Part shown: positions 42,584 through 52,256 of the stretch, one piece after another | Position numbering within the stretch: the stretch's first letter is position 1 | Layout: each line of letters opens with the position of its first letter | From: Pararhodobacter sp. | Lineage (GTDB): Bacteria > Pseudomonadota > Alphaproteobacteria > Rhodobacterales > Rhodobacteraceae | Direction of reading: 5' to 3' | Length of the DNA: 64,000 bases | NCBI GenBank assembly: GCA_020832545.1 | Contig: JAFIEK010000004.1 | Coordinates: 62,001-126,000 of the forward strand | Program-made: the position numbers and the translations under genes | Notes under the pieces: model-generated | Database searches by the model: none | The model's input: only the letters and a program-made list of their open reading frames with translations | Told to the model about the DNA's origin: nothing

Positions 42584-44104
42584 GTGAGCACATTCGAGCT
42601 GCTGGGCATGGGGTTTCAGAACGCGTTCGCGTTGTCGGCCTTGCTGACCATCGTCATCGGGCTGATGCTGGGTGTGATTGCCGGGGCATTGCCGGGCGTT
42701 TCCTTCGTGAATGCGATGGCAATGGCGTTGCCGTTCACCTATTCCATGGCTCCGACGCAGGCCATGCTGTTTCTCGGCGCCATCTATGTCGGCGGTGTCT
42801 TTGGCGGTTCCATCTCGGCGATCATCATCAACGTGCCCGGTACTCCGGCGTCATTGCCGGCTTGCTGGGACGGCTATCCCATGACCCAGCGCGGCGAAGT
42901 GCGGCGCGCACTTGCTGTCGCCATTCTCGCGTCCGCAATCGGGGGGCTGACAAGCGCATTGGTTCTGTCCTTTGCCGCGGCGCCATTTGCAGTATTTGCC
43001 CTGCGCTTTTCGCAGCCAGAGTTCTTTGCGGCCACGGTCCTTGGGCTGATCAGTGTCATTGCCATCTCAAAGGACCGACCGATCGTCAGCCTTTTGTCAC
43101 TGTTTCTCGGCATACTCATCGGCACTGTGGGGGTTGACCCGCAGTATGGTGTCGCGCGTTTCACCTTTGGTGCGCCGGCGATGCAAAGTGGAATCAACTT
43201 TGTCGTTGTGATGATCGGGCTTTTTGCGATCAGTGAAGTTATTGACCTGATTGCAACCAACCGCGATCTGCGCCCATCCAAGGCCGCGAGTGCACGTGGA
43301 CAGGTCAGCTTGCGTGATTTCTGGGAGGTGCGCGGCGCGATTGCACGGGGTTCGGGGATCGGCAGCATACTGGGCGTGATTCCGGGGGCCGGTGCGACAC
43401 CGGGTGCCGTCATCGCCTATGGTATCGAAAAACAGGTATCGCGCGATGGCGACAAGTTCGGCACCGGGATCATGGCCGGTCTGGCCGCGCCTGAGGCAGC
43501 CAAGAATGCGACCACGGGTTCCGCCATGGTGCCACTTCTGACCCTCGGCATCCCCGGAAGTGCGGCGACGGCCATCATGCTGGCCGCCATGATGCTGCAC
43601 GGCGTGAACCCCGGACCGCTGCTGTTCCTGAATGATCCGACAATGGTTTACACCATCTTCGCGGCGATGATCCTGGCCAATATCCTGATGATCTTTGCCG
43701 GAATTGGCGTTGCGCAGTTCTTTTCGACACTGATGAAGACACCGCCCGCAGTTCTTGGGGCCTTCATAATCTTGCTAAGCATCGTCGGAGCCTACGGGGT
43801 CCGGAACAACATTTTTGATGTCTATGTGTGCCTCTTTTTCGGGCTGGTCGGCTGGGTAATGAAACGGACTGGCTTTCCGACTGCACCCCTTGTCCTTGGC
43901 GTAATTCTGGGGCCATTGGCGGAACGCTATTTCATGACCTCCCTGGCCAACTACAATCAGGACTGGACCGTGTTCTTTACCCGGCCAATCAGCGGAACGA
44001 TCCTCTCGCTTGCGGCTGTGTTCGCGATCTGGTCGCTCTGGCCGGTAATCCGGGCACAGTATCGTTCTGTTGTTCTCCTCCTGGCAGGTAGAGCAGGTTC
44101 ATAG
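42584..44104 (+). CDS. tctA: TTT transporter large membrane subunit (TctA family)
   Basis: A 506-residue protein with about twelve membrane spans. Conserved TctA segments seen are GLMLGVIAGALPGVSFVNAMAMALPFTYSMAPTQAMLFLGAIYVGGVFGGSISAIIINVPGTPASLPACWDGYPM, IGSILGVIPGAGATPGAVIAYGIEKQ and FGTGIMAGLAAPEAAKNATTGSAMVPLLTLGIPGSAATAIML. The start is GTG with AAGGA at the right distance. It forms the transport channel with TctB, using an ion gradient rather than ATP. It ends the LacI-regulated group. Confidence 0.95.
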   Translation: MSTFELLGMGFQNAFALSALLTIVIGLMLGVIAGALPGVSFVNAMAMALPFTYSMAPTQAMLFLGAIYVGGVFGGSISAIIINVPGTPASLPACWDGYPMTQRGEVRRALAVAILASAIGGLTSALVLSFAAAPFAVFALRFSQPEFFAATVLGLISVIAISKDRPIVSLLSLFLGILIGTVGVDPQYGVARFTFGAPAMQSGINFVVVMIGLFAISEVIDLIATNRDLRPSKAASARGQVSLRDFWEVRGAIARGSGIGSILGVIPGAGATPGAVIAYGIEKQVSRDGDKFGTGIMAGLAAPEAAKNATTGSAMVPLLTLGIPGSAATAIMLAAMMLHGVNPGPLLFLNDPTMVYTIFAAMILANILMIFAGIGVAQFFSTLMKTPPAVLGAFIILLSIVGAYGVRNNIFDVYVCLFFGLVGWVMKRTGFPTAPLVLGVILGPLAERYFMTSLANYNQDWTVFFTRPISGTILSLAAVFAIWSLWPVIRAQYRSVVLLLAGRAGS

Positions 44105-44462
44105 CGCGGCAACAAGCCAGTCGCAGGGCGCGCAACGGATGCGGTAACGGGATCGTGCCGCTTCTGCGCGCATGCACCACCCGCCAAGCCTAGGGCAATC
44201 CGCGCGCGAGCGGACGGGTGCGCCGCATGAAGCTGTTGGTAGGCCTCACCTCACATCACTCAAACCCTCCTCGTTGATCTGATTCCAGGCATTTGCTGCG
44301 CATTTGTGCAGAGGATGCGTTGGGTCTGGCCGGAGCCATCGCACTTGAACCGCCAGGGTTGAGACGTGTTGACACACGCCGGAGCGAGGGGTAAATGATC
44401 CAAATGGATTATATGAGATGTTTTTCATTCATTTGAATCTCTCTCAAGCCTTGCAGGACCCA
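44105..44462. other. Intergenic region with a sigma70-like promoter candidate
   Basis: This gap of about 360 bp separates the tctA end from the aminotransferase start. TTGACA at 44369-44374, a 17-bp spacer and TAAATG at 44392-44397 make a fair promoter for the downstream operon; the -10 is weak. AGGA before 44463 serves as ribosome site. No gene, repeat or RNA was recognised in the first 250 bp. Confidence 0.4.
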
Positions 44463-45794
44463 ATGACCCATCTTCTTCACAGAACAATCCACACAGACTT
44501 GCCGGTGGTGGCCTCGGGTCACGGGTCATATCTGACCGACTCAGAGGGGCGTAGCTATCTTGATGCGAGCGGCGGCGCTGCGGTCTCGTGCATCGGTCAC
44601 GGCCACCCGCGCGTGCGTGCCGCTGTGATCGAGCAGATGGACAAGATCGCTTACGCCCACACTTCTTTCTTCACCACTCAGGCCGCAGAAGACCTTGCAG
44701 AGCTGCTGGTGCGCGGTGCACCAGCAGGCATCAGCCATGCCTATGTCCTTAACGGCGGCTCTGAGGCGGTGGAGGCGGCGCTGAAGATGGCGCGGCAATA
44801 CTTCATCGAGCAGGGCCAGCCCGCGCGCCGCCACATCATTGCGCGACACCAGAGCTATCATGGAAACACGCTGGGTGCGCTGGCAACTGGCGGAAACAAG
44901 CGGCGGCGAGAGCAGTTCATGCCGCTGCTCATCGAAACGCATCACATTGACCCATGCTATGCGTATCGTCATCAGCGCCCGGACGAAACCGAGGAAGACT
45001 ATGGCCTGCGCGCGGCGCAACAGCTTGAGGACAAGATCCTTGAGCTTGGGCCAGACACGGTGATTGCCTTCGTCGCCGAGACCGTCGTTGGGGCGACGTC
45101 AGGGGCGGTGCCCCCGGCGCGGGGTTACTTTGGTCACATTCGTGAAATCTGCGACCGATATGGCGTCTTGTTGATTCTGGACGAGGTCATGTGCGGAATG
45201 GGGCGCACCGGAACCCTGCACGCCTGTGAGCAAGAGGGCATCTCGGCAGATATCGAGATCGTCGCCAAGGGTCTGGCCGGAGGGTACCAGCCCGTCAGCG
45301 CGGTTCTCGTGTCGGACACTGTTTTTCAGGCGTTTTCAGCCGGGTCCGGTGCGTTCCAGCATGGCCATACCTACATGGGGCATCCCGTCGGTGCCCGGGT
45401 AGCGCTGGAGGTACAGCGAATTATCGCTGAAGAAGATCTGCTCGAAAACGTCAGGAGAACCGGAGCCTATCTCATGTTGGCGCTGAAGGCGCGCTTCGGC
45501 AACATGCCGGAGATCGGTGATATCCGCGGACGTGGATTGTTGATCGGGCTCGAACTGGTTCGGGACCGCGTCACAAAGGAACCTTTCGATCCTGCTCTGA
45601 CCCTGCATGCGCGCATCAAGCGGGCAGCGATGACTGAGGGGCTGCTTGTCTATCCGGGCGGTGGCACGGTTGATGGCGTTTCCGGCGATCATGTGCTGCT
45701 CGCGCCGCCTTTCACAATCAATCACGCAGAAGCAGATCTCATAGCCGAAAGGCTTGGACGAGCCATCGAGACATCACTCGCTCAAGTGGAGTGA
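44463..45794 (+). CDS. Class III aminotransferase
   Basis: A 443-residue PLP enzyme. Motifs are YLDASGGAAVSCIGHGHPRVRAAVIEQMDKIAY, LNGGSEAVEAALKMARQYF, RHQSYHGNTLGALATGG, ILDEVMCGMGRTGTLHACEQEGI and the PLP lysine in IVAKGLAGGYQPVSAVLVSD. The acceptor is probably pyruvate or 2-oxoglutarate. The ATG at 44463 follows AGGA; the ORF track begins 15 codons earlier. It lies 42 bp upstream of a dipeptide-type ABC operon on the same strand, so the imported compound probably carries an amine that this enzyme removes. Substrate unknown. Confidence 0.85.
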   Translation: MTHLLHRTIHTDLPVVASGHGSYLTDSEGRSYLDASGGAAVSCIGHGHPRVRAAVIEQMDKIAYAHTSFFTTQAAEDLAELLVRGAPAGISHAYVLNGGSEAVEAALKMARQYFIEQGQPARRHIIARHQSYHGNTLGALATGGNKRRREQFMPLLIETHHIDPCYAYRHQRPDETEEDYGLRAAQQLEDKILELGPDTVIAFVAETVVGATSGAVPPARGYFGHIREICDRYGVLLILDEVMCGMGRTGTLHACEQEGISADIEIVAKGLAGGYQPVSAVLVSDTVFQAFSAGSGAFQHGHTYMGHPVGARVALEVQRIIAEEDLLENVRRTGAYLMLALKARFGNMPEIGDIRGRGLLIGLELVRDRVTKEPFDPALTLHARIKRAAMTEGLLVYPGGGTVDGVSGDHVLLAPPFTINHAEADLIAERLGRAIETSLAQVE

Positions 45795-45836
45795 AACTGG
45801 CCGGGCGACCGGAATCAAGCGTAGAAAGGGAACAGA

Positions 45837-47447
45837 ATGCCGACCAATTTCAGTAGACGATGGCTGACCGGGGCCTCCGCAATCGCGATGGGGGTGAGTG
45901 TTGCGCTCGCCGGGCTGATGCCCGCATCCGCGCAGGCTGACACCACCACATTGACTGCCGTGATGAACGGCAATCTGCGCTCGCTTGACCCGACGGTCTC
46001 AACCGCACAGATTGTCCGGACCCATGGCTTTATGGTCTACGACACCCTCCTGGGTATGGATGAGCACTATCAGCCGCAGCCGCAGATGGCTGAATACGAC
46101 GTTTCTGAAGACGGTCTGGTGTATACATTCACGCTTCGTGACGGGCTTTTGTGGCATGACGGCACCCCCGTGACAGCGGATGATTGTGTCGCGTCTCTGG
46201 AGCGCTGGGGCCGCTATGATTCCACGGGCGGAATGATGATGGGGGTCGTGGATTCGATCGAGGCAATCTCTGACACGCAGTTCGTTCTTACGCTTTCAGA
46301 GCCGTTTGGCCATGTGCTGCAACTGATCGCCAAGCCGTCGCCAATTCCACCGTTCATGATGCCCCGGCACCTTGCGGAAACGCCGGACGGCGAGCAGATT
46401 CCGGAGCAGATCGGCTCAGGCCCATTCCGTTTTGTCGCGGAAGAGTTCCGACCGGGTGACCGGGTGGTATATGTCAGGAACGACGACTACCTGCCACGCG
46501 ACGAGCCATCGAGCTGGACGGCGGGCGGAAAGGTTGTGCATGTCGACCGCGTGGTATGGCAATCAATGCCTGACTTGCAGACAGCGATCAATGCTCTGGG
46601 CAGCGGCGACATCGATTTTATCGAGCAACTGCCGCATGACCTTGCGCAAGTGACTGCCGCCCTTCCGAATGTCGAAGTTGGAATTGTCCGGCCAGTCGGC
46701 ATGCAGATCACCGGGCGGATGAACCATACGCTTGCGCCGTTCGACGATGTCGAAGTTCGCCAGGCGGCATTGCTGGCGCTTGACCCCGAGGAAATGATCC
46801 AGGCATCCATCGGCAATCCGGACTACTACAGCGTCTGCGCGTCGATCTACGGATGTGGGACGCCGCTGGCCTCGGACGCGGGCTCGGAATGGCTGTTTGG
46901 CGATGGCCGCAGGGACAGAGCACGCGAACTTCTGGCTGCATCAAGCTATGATGGCACCCCGCTGATCCTTTTGCAGCAGACTGAACTTCCAGCCTTCAGC
47001 CCGCAACCCCTGCTCGCGGCCCAGCGCCTTCGGGAAGTGGGGTTCAACGTGGAGGTGCAATCGGTTGACTGGCAAACTCAGCTCAACCGTCAGAACAGCC
47101 GGGTGCCCGTTTCCGAAGGCGGTTGGAACATGATCTTCAGCGCCTGGGGTATCACCGGCATCTGGGACCCCCTTATCAGCACCGTGATCAATGCCAGCGG
47201 AACCGGCAGAGCCTGGGCCGGTTGGCCGGTTGATGAGGAGCTTGAGGCGCTGCGCCGCGAGTTCGCCAGCACCACCGACCCCGACGCTCAACAATCAATC
47301 GCCCGGGCTGTTCAGGAACGTGTGCTTGAGCAGGTGATCTATCTGCCGATGGGCGAATACGACATCGTATCGGCGTGGCGCGATAGTGTGCAGAACATGC
47401 CAGCAGGGCCTTTGACACTTTTCTGGTCCGTCTCGATGAGCGACTGA
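45837..47447 (+). CDS. Dipeptide/oligopeptide-type ABC substrate-binding protein
   Basis: A 536-residue SBP_bac_5 family protein. Signal peptide (TGASAIAMGVSVALAGLMPASAQA), then LTAVMNGNLRSLDPTVSTAQIVRTHGFMVYDTLLGMDEHYQPQPQMAEYDVSEDGLVYTFTLRDGLLWHDGTPVTADDCVASLERW, which is the classic DppA/OppA opening. A Cys pair (VCASIYGCG) near residue 335 could form a disulfide. It is followed by two permeases and a fused ATPase. Such systems carry peptides, opines, glutathione or other amines; the aminotransferase neighbour favours an amino compound. Confidence 0.92.
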   Translation: MPTNFSRRWLTGASAIAMGVSVALAGLMPASAQADTTTLTAVMNGNLRSLDPTVSTAQIVRTHGFMVYDTLLGMDEHYQPQPQMAEYDVSEDGLVYTFTLRDGLLWHDGTPVTADDCVASLERWGRYDSTGGMMMGVVDSIEAISDTQFVLTLSEPFGHVLQLIAKPSPIPPFMMPRHLAETPDGEQIPEQIGSGPFRFVAEEFRPGDRVVYVRNDDYLPRDEPSSWTAGGKVVHVDRVVWQSMPDLQTAINALGSGDIDFIEQLPHDLAQVTAALPNVEVGIVRPVGMQITGRMNHTLAPFDDVEVRQAALLALDPEEMIQASIGNPDYYSVCASIYGCGTPLASDAGSEWLFGDGRRDRARELLAASSYDGTPLILLQQTELPAFSPQPLLAAQRLREVGFNVEVQSVDWQTQLNRQNSRVPVSEGGWNMIFSAWGITGIWDPLISTVINASGTGRAWAGWPVDEELEALRREFASTTDPDAQQSIARAVQERVLEQVIYLPMGEYDIVSAWRDSVQNMPAGPLTLFWSVSMSD

Positions 47448-47556
47448 TTGAAGCGGCCCGCCCGGCAGCATGGGTTGCCGGGCGGGTCACGCCTGTCTGC
47501 GTTTTCCAAAACGGGCCTAAGGGTCCGCCCTCCCCCCGATGAACCAGAGGCATGCC

Positions 47557-48501
47557 ATGTATGGCTTCATCTTCCGCCGGCTGTTGTCAGCGCTCCCGGT
47601 CGTTTTCATCATTGCGGTTATCGCGTTTTTGCTGGTGCATCTTGCTCCGGGCGATCCCGCGGTGGCGATTGCGGGCGATGGCGCGAGTGACGATCAAATC
47701 GCTGCCATCCGGCGTTCTCTTGGCCTCGATCAACCGCTGCCTGTGCAGTTTGTGACCTGGCTCACCAGCCTCGTTCAGGGTGATTTCGGCACCTCGATGA
47801 TCTCGCGCATTCCCGTCAGCCAACTGATCCTGCAACGAACTGAACCGACTGTCGTGTTGGCCCTCTACGCCATGACAATCACTTTGCTGGTTGCCGTGCC
47901 AGTCGGCGTGCTTGCCGCCTGGAAAAGTGGCGAGTGGGTTGACCGGCTTGTTCTTGCCATGTCCGTCATTGGCTTTTCGATGCCAGTGTTTGTGATCGGC
48001 TATCTGCTGATCGGCGCGTTCGGGACCAATCTACGCTGGTTTGCCGTCCAGGGTTACAAAAGCCCGGGGGATGGCCTGATCCCCTTCCTCTACACCATGA
48101 CGTTGCCCGCAATCACGCTTTCGACCACCTACATCGCGCTCATCGCGCGCATGACGCGCGCCAGCATGATCGAGATTCTGGGCGAGGATTTCATCCGGAC
48201 CGCGCGGGCAAAAGGACTGCAGGAGCGCCAGGTTCTATTCGGTCACGCTTTGCGCAATGCTGCCGTGCCCATCATCACGGTGATTGGCAGCGGTTTCGCC
48301 ATGATGATCTCAGGCGTGGTTATCACTGAAAGCGTGTTCAACATACCGGGCATTGGCCGGCTCGTTGTCGATGCGGTTCTTGGCCGTGATTATCCGCTCA
48401 TCCAGGCGCTCATAGTGCTCACCGGTGTCCTCTATGTCGCGATCAACCTGCTCATCGACATAGCCTATGCGATCACCGACCCAAGGATACGATACAGCTA
48501 A
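47557..48501 (+). CDS. ABC permease, DppB type
   Basis: A 314-residue permease with six spans. FIFRRLLSALPVVFIIAVIAFLLVHLAPGDPAVAIAGD opens it, and the coupling motif reads IEILGEDFIRTARAKGLQERQVLFGHALRNAAVPIITVIG. The ATG at 47557 has AGAGG seven bases upstream and is preferred over the ORF track's 47539. It pairs with the DppC-type permease, which starts on the last base of this gene. Confidence 0.92.
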   Translation: MYGFIFRRLLSALPVVFIIAVIAFLLVHLAPGDPAVAIAGDGASDDQIAAIRRSLGLDQPLPVQFVTWLTSLVQGDFGTSMISRIPVSQLILQRTEPTVVLALYAMTITLLVAVPVGVLAAWKSGEWVDRLVLAMSVIGFSMPVFVIGYLLIGAFGTNLRWFAVQGYKSPGDGLIPFLYTMTLPAITLSTTYIALIARMTRASMIEILGEDFIRTARAKGLQERQVLFGHALRNAAVPIITVIGSGFAMMISGVVITESVFNIPGIGRLVVDAVLGRDYPLIQALIVLTGVLYVAINLLIDIAYAITDPRIRYS

Positions 48502-49376
48502 TGGCCGACCTTTCCTTTCCCCCCAAGCGACCTTCCGGCTTCATGTCATCTCTGGGCCTGCACCGGTTTCATTGGCTGACGCTGGCGGCATGCGCGACCA
48601 TGTTGATCATTGTCCTGATGGCACTCGCTGCACCGCTGATCGCGCCCCATTCCCCCATTTTGATGAACCCGGGCCAACGACTGCAACCGATGTCAGCCGA
48701 ACATTTGCTGGGAACTGACGCACTTGGACGTGACCTGTTCTCGCGGATTGTCTACGGCGCGCGCGTGTCTTTGATGGTGGGTGCGGGCGCTGCATTGGGT
48801 GCATTGATCTTCGGCCTGCCTATTGGTCTGATCTCTGGCTATTTTCGCATGCTCGATCCGTTCATCATGCGCGTCATGGACGGCATGATGGCGATACCCG
48901 GCATCTTGTTCGCGGTGGCCCTGATCGCACTTGTCGAACCCAGTGTGCCGACTGTGATCATCGCAATCACGATCCCCGAGATCCCGCTTGTAGTCAGGCT
49001 GGTCCGGGCGCGATTGCTTTCCGCCCGCGAAGAGCCGTTCGTCGAAGCGGCTGTCACGATGGGCGGCACTCCGTTTTCCATTCTGGTGCGCCACCTTCTG
49101 CCAGCAACCGTTGCGCCGCTGACGATCCAGTTGACCTACGTGTTCGCCGCCGCGATCCTGATTGAATCTGCGCTGTCATTTCTTGGAATTGGTATAGGCG
49201 CTGAAACCCCGACATGGGGAAACATCATGGCGAGCGGCAGGCTCTATTTTGCCATCAATCCGTGGATGATCCTGTGGCCTGCACTGGTTCTGACCCTTTG
49301 CCTTCTGTCGATCAACATAATCGGCGATGCCCTGCGCGATCTGCTTGATCCTCAACACAAGAAAAGAGGTGCGTGA
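48501..49376 (+). CDS. ABC permease, DppC type
   Basis: A 291-residue permease. The N-terminal span (LTLAACATMLIIVLMALAAPLIAPHSP) is followed by the DppC-type loop MSAEHLLGTDALGRDLFSRIVYGARVSLMVG. The coupling motif is LLSAREEPFVEAAVTMGGTPFSILVRHLLPATVAPLTIQ. Starts at the last base of the dppB-like gene and overlaps the ATPase start by one base. It forms the inner-membrane heterodimer with the DppB-type protein. Confidence 0.92.
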   Translation: MADLSFPPKRPSGFMSSLGLHRFHWLTLAACATMLIIVLMALAAPLIAPHSPILMNPGQRLQPMSAEHLLGTDALGRDLFSRIVYGARVSLMVGAGAALGALIFGLPIGLISGYFRMLDPFIMRVMDGMMAIPGILFAVALIALVEPSVPTVIIAITIPEIPLVVRLVRARLLSAREEPFVEAAVTMGGTPFSILVRHLLPATVAPLTIQLTYVFAAAILIESALSFLGIGIGAETPTWGNIMASGRLYFAINPWMILWPALVLTLCLLSINIIGDALRDLLDPQHKKRGA

Positions 49377-51028
49377 TGTCAGCCGATATTGTCAGCGCTG
49401 CCGCCAGTACCGTTCTGTCCGTGCGGGATCTTTCGGTCACAACAGCCTCCGGGGCTGCAGTTCCGATCCTTCAGGGCGTGAGCTTTGATATCCGCGCCGG
49501 GCAGACCCTGTGCATCGTCGGTGAGTCAGGTTCGGGCAAGTCTGTCACATCTCTGGCGACAATGGGCCTGCTTCCGAAAGCTGAGCTTTCGGTCACCGGT
49601 GGTGCGATATTTCTTGACGATGAGAACGTCCTGGACGCATCCCCCGCGCGGCTGCGACGGCTGCGCGCGTCGAGGATGTCAATGATCTTTCAGGAGCCGA
49701 TGACAGCCCTGAACCCGTTGATGACAGTCGGACGACAAGTGGAAGAGGTGCTTTGCTATCATACCGATCTGCAAGCAGGGGAACGGCGCGCGCGCGTGAT
49801 AGCGGCGCTTTCAGAGGTGCATCTGCCCAACCCCGAGGACATGGCGCTGCGCTATCCCCATCAGCTTTCCGGTGGCCAGCGCCAGCGGGTCATGATCGCG
49901 ATGGCCCTGGCGTTGAACCCCCGCCTTCTCATCGCGGACGAGCCCACGACGGCGCTTGATGTCAGCACTCAGCGGCAGATCCTGTCACTGATCAAGGAAC
50001 TACAGCGCAAGCACGAAACTGCTGTGCTGTTCATCACGCATGACATGGGGGTGGTCACCGACATTGCCGACAATGTGGTGGTTATGCGCAAGGGCCGCGT
50101 TGTTGAACACGGGCCCGTGGCGAACGTGATTCAAGCGCCGACCGAGCGCTACACACGCAAGCTTCTGGGTTCCATTCCCAGCCTGGTGCCGCCAATGCCG
50201 CGCGAAATCGTGTCAGAACGACTGGCCCTTGAGGTTGCCGGTCTTGAGAAAACCTTTTTCCCCGGGGGGAACCCGGTGCGCGCGGTGCAGGATGTAAGTT
50301 TCAAACTGGGCACCGGACGCATTCTCGGAATTGTCGGCGAGTCAGGTTCCGGCAAGTCCACCGTCGCGCGTTGTGTGATGCTGCTGGAACGCCCGACTGC
50401 TGGCAGTCTGGTGGTCGCTGGCAGTGACGTCGCAGGCTTGTCCCGTGAAGCACTGCGCATGCACAGGCGGCGCATACAAATGGTTTTTCAGGATCCCAAC
50501 CGGTCTTTGAACCCACGCCGCAAGATCGCGCAGACCATGATCGAAGGCCCGCTGAACTATGGGGCCCCGAAAGCCGAAAGTTTGCGCAAAGCCGCTGAGC
50601 TTCTAGAGCTTGTCGGTTTGCCGGCTGAGGCGCTCTCACGCTACCCGCATCAGTTCTCGGGCGGTCAGCGGCAACGTATAGCGATCGCGCGGGCACTTAT
50701 GCTGGATCCTGAAGTTATCGTTGCCGATGAGGCGGTGTCTGCGCTGGACGTGTCAGTACAGGCGCAGGTCATCCGCCTGCTGAAAGACATCCGCGAGCGC
50801 CTCGGTGTCGCTTTGCTCTTCATAACGCATGATCTGAGAGTTGCTGCGCAGATTTGTGACGATATTATCGTGATGCAGCGCGGCGTTGTCGTGGAAAGCA
50901 ATACCTGCAGAGCGGTGCTCACCCAGCCTGCTCACACCTATACCAGAGACCTGATTGAAGCCGCACCGGGCCGCGATCTTGATCAGGTTTCGCGCCGATG
51001 GGAGAGCTATGTGCACGACATCGATTGA
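49376..51028 (+). CDS. ABC transporter fused double ATPase (DppD-DppF type)
   Basis: A 550-residue protein containing two complete nucleotide-binding domains. NBD1: Walker [12 protein letters not shown], signature [15 protein letters not shown], Walker [14 protein letters not shown]-switch FITHDMG. NBD2: Walker [12 protein letters not shown], signature [15 protein letters not shown], Walker [13 protein letters not shown] (Ala in place of the usual Pro), H-switch FITHDLR. Each domain ends in the oligopeptide-type C-terminal extension ([15 protein letters not shown] and [14 protein letters not shown]). The fusion replaces separate DppD and DppF subunits, as in GsiA. The start overlaps the permease stop (TGATG). 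Confidence 0.93.
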   Translation: MSADIVSAAASTVLSVRDLSVTTASGAAVPILQGVSFDIRAGQTLCIVGESGSGKSVTSLATMGLLPKAELSVTGGAIFLDDENVLDASPARLRRLRASRMSMIFQEPMTALNPLMTVGRQVEEVLCYHTDLQAGERRARVIAALSEVHLPNPEDMALRYPHQLSGGQRQRVMIAMALALNPRLLIADEPTTALDVSTQRQILSLIKELQRKHETAVLFITHDMGVVTDIADNVVVMRKGRVVEHGPVANVIQAPTERYTRKLLGSIPSLVPPMPREIVSERLALEVAGLEKTFFPGGNPVRAVQDVSFKLGTGRILGIVGESGSGKSTVARCVMLLERPTAGSLVVAGSDVAGLSREALRMHRRRIQMVFQDPNRSLNPRRKIAQTMIEGPLNYGAPKAESLRKAAELLELVGLPAEALSRYPHQFSGGQRQRIAIARALMLDPEVIVADEAVSALDVSVQAQVIRLLKDIRERLGVALLFITHDLRVAAQICDDIIVMQRGVVVESNTCRAVLTQPAHTYTRDLIEAAPGRDLDQVSRRWESYVHDID

Positions 51029-51142
51029 CAGACACCATGCGAACGGCAGGTGTGCGCAGTTTATGAACAGGGGTCCGCTGAAAGACCTCCCACTTCCGGC
51101 CTGATCTGATAGGCTGAGGCAAGTTTACGAGGAGCCTTGCCG

Positions 51143-51262
51143 ATGCTGAAATGCCCTGCCCTTCCCGGCCTGCACAATCCGATGAAGAAGGTCATGAAGG
51201 CACATGTCGGTGCAATTGCACGCGTCGATGCGGCGACCTTTGGCTTCAAACGTGCAGGGTAA
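51143..51262 (+). CDS. Possible 39-residue upstream ORF
   Basis: MLKCPALPGLHNPMKKVMKAHVGAIARVDAATFGFKRAG starts at an ATG with GAGGAG upstream and stops at a TAA five bases before the GTG proposed for the RpiR regulator. It could be a leader peptide that couples translation to the regulator, or chance coding. No known family was recognised, and it is too short for the ORF track. Confidence 0.3.
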   Translation: MLKCPALPGLHNPMKKVMKAHVGAIARVDAATFGFKRAG

Positions 51263-51266
51263 ACAG

Positions 51267-52163
51267 GTGATAGACAACCTTCATTCTCTCCCGTTGCGCC
51301 AGCAGATCGTGTCTCGGTTTGATACGATGTCGCCCCTGCTACAGGCTGCGGCCCGGTATATTCTTCAAAACCCGGAAGAAGTGGCGCTCCTTTCGATGCG
51401 TGAGGTTGCGCGAAAGGCCGGGCTCAAGCCAGCAACGATGACACGCTTTGCAAAGTTCATGGGCCTTGAAGGTTATTCCGACCTTCGCCAGCTTTATCAG
51501 GAAGCGATAAGAACCCCCGATCATGGCTTTGCCGGGAAGGCGCGTCACCAGATCGAAAGCCAGTCGCTCGAAGGCGACAGCGCTCTGGTCACACGGATTC
51601 TCGGCAAGTTGGCCGATCAGATATCGAGCCTGTCGCAGCCGCAATCGGTGGCATGTATTGTTGCGGCTGTCGACCGCCTTGCGACAGCCAGAAAGATCTA
51701 TTGCCTTGGTGCACGCTCCTGTCACCCGGCGAGCTGGTATTTCCACTACATCACGTCCCTGGTGGAAAGCCGCGCAGTTTTGTTGGACGGATACGGCGCT
51801 GTCGGCACCGATCCCCTGATCGGGGCGAACGCGGACGATGTTTTGTTGATCTGCTCCTTTGATCCCTACGCCAAACGCAGTTTCGAGATTGCGGAACACT
51901 GCAAGCGGATGGGCCTCACCATTATTTCGATTACCGACAGCGAGGTCTCACCTGTAAAAGCCCTCTCGGATGTCAGTATTCTTGCGAGTGCCGAAAGTCT
52001 GACTTTCTTCCATACGATGACACCCGCCTTCGCCATTGGTGAGATCCTCGCCAGTGTTCTTGCTGGCCGAAACGGGGAACGGACAATGGATATGCTGGGG
52101 CAAGCAGACAACCACTTGCGCGAGCTGGATGTCTACCTCAAGCCTGTTGTTCAACGGCCGTAA
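51267..52163 (+). CDS. RpiR/MurR-family transcriptional regulator
   Basis: A protein of about 298 residues. The N-terminal HTH_6 domain includes LQAAARYILQNPEEVALLSMREVARKAGLKPATMTRFAKFMGLEGYSDLRQLYQEAI. The SIS domain (about 125-260) has KIYCLGARSCHPASWYFHYITSL, LLICSFDPYAKRSFEIAEHCKRMGLTIISITDSEVSPVKALSDVSILA. The SIS fold normally senses a phosphosugar, but many RpiR proteins next to ABC operons sense other ligands. The GTG at 51267 or the ATG at 51204 could be the start; the first 21 ORF-track residues look non-family. It follows the ABC operon and probably controls it. Confidence 0.85.
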   Translation: MIDNLHSLPLRQQIVSRFDTMSPLLQAAARYILQNPEEVALLSMREVARKAGLKPATMTRFAKFMGLEGYSDLRQLYQEAIRTPDHGFAGKARHQIESQSLEGDSALVTRILGKLADQISSLSQPQSVACIVAAVDRLATARKIYCLGARSCHPASWYFHYITSLVESRAVLLDGYGAVGTDPLIGANADDVLLICSFDPYAKRSFEIAEHCKRMGLTIISITDSEVSPVKALSDVSILASAESLTFFHTMTPAFAIGEILASVLAGRNGERTMDMLGQADNHLRELDVYLKPVVQRP

Positions 52164-52256
52164 ACTTTTCGGCTGTTGAACAAGTGTTCAATCATAAGCG
52201 TTACAAGGCGCGGCGCTATACGAAGGGTCGCCAACCTGCAAGCGAGCGTGTGCCGG

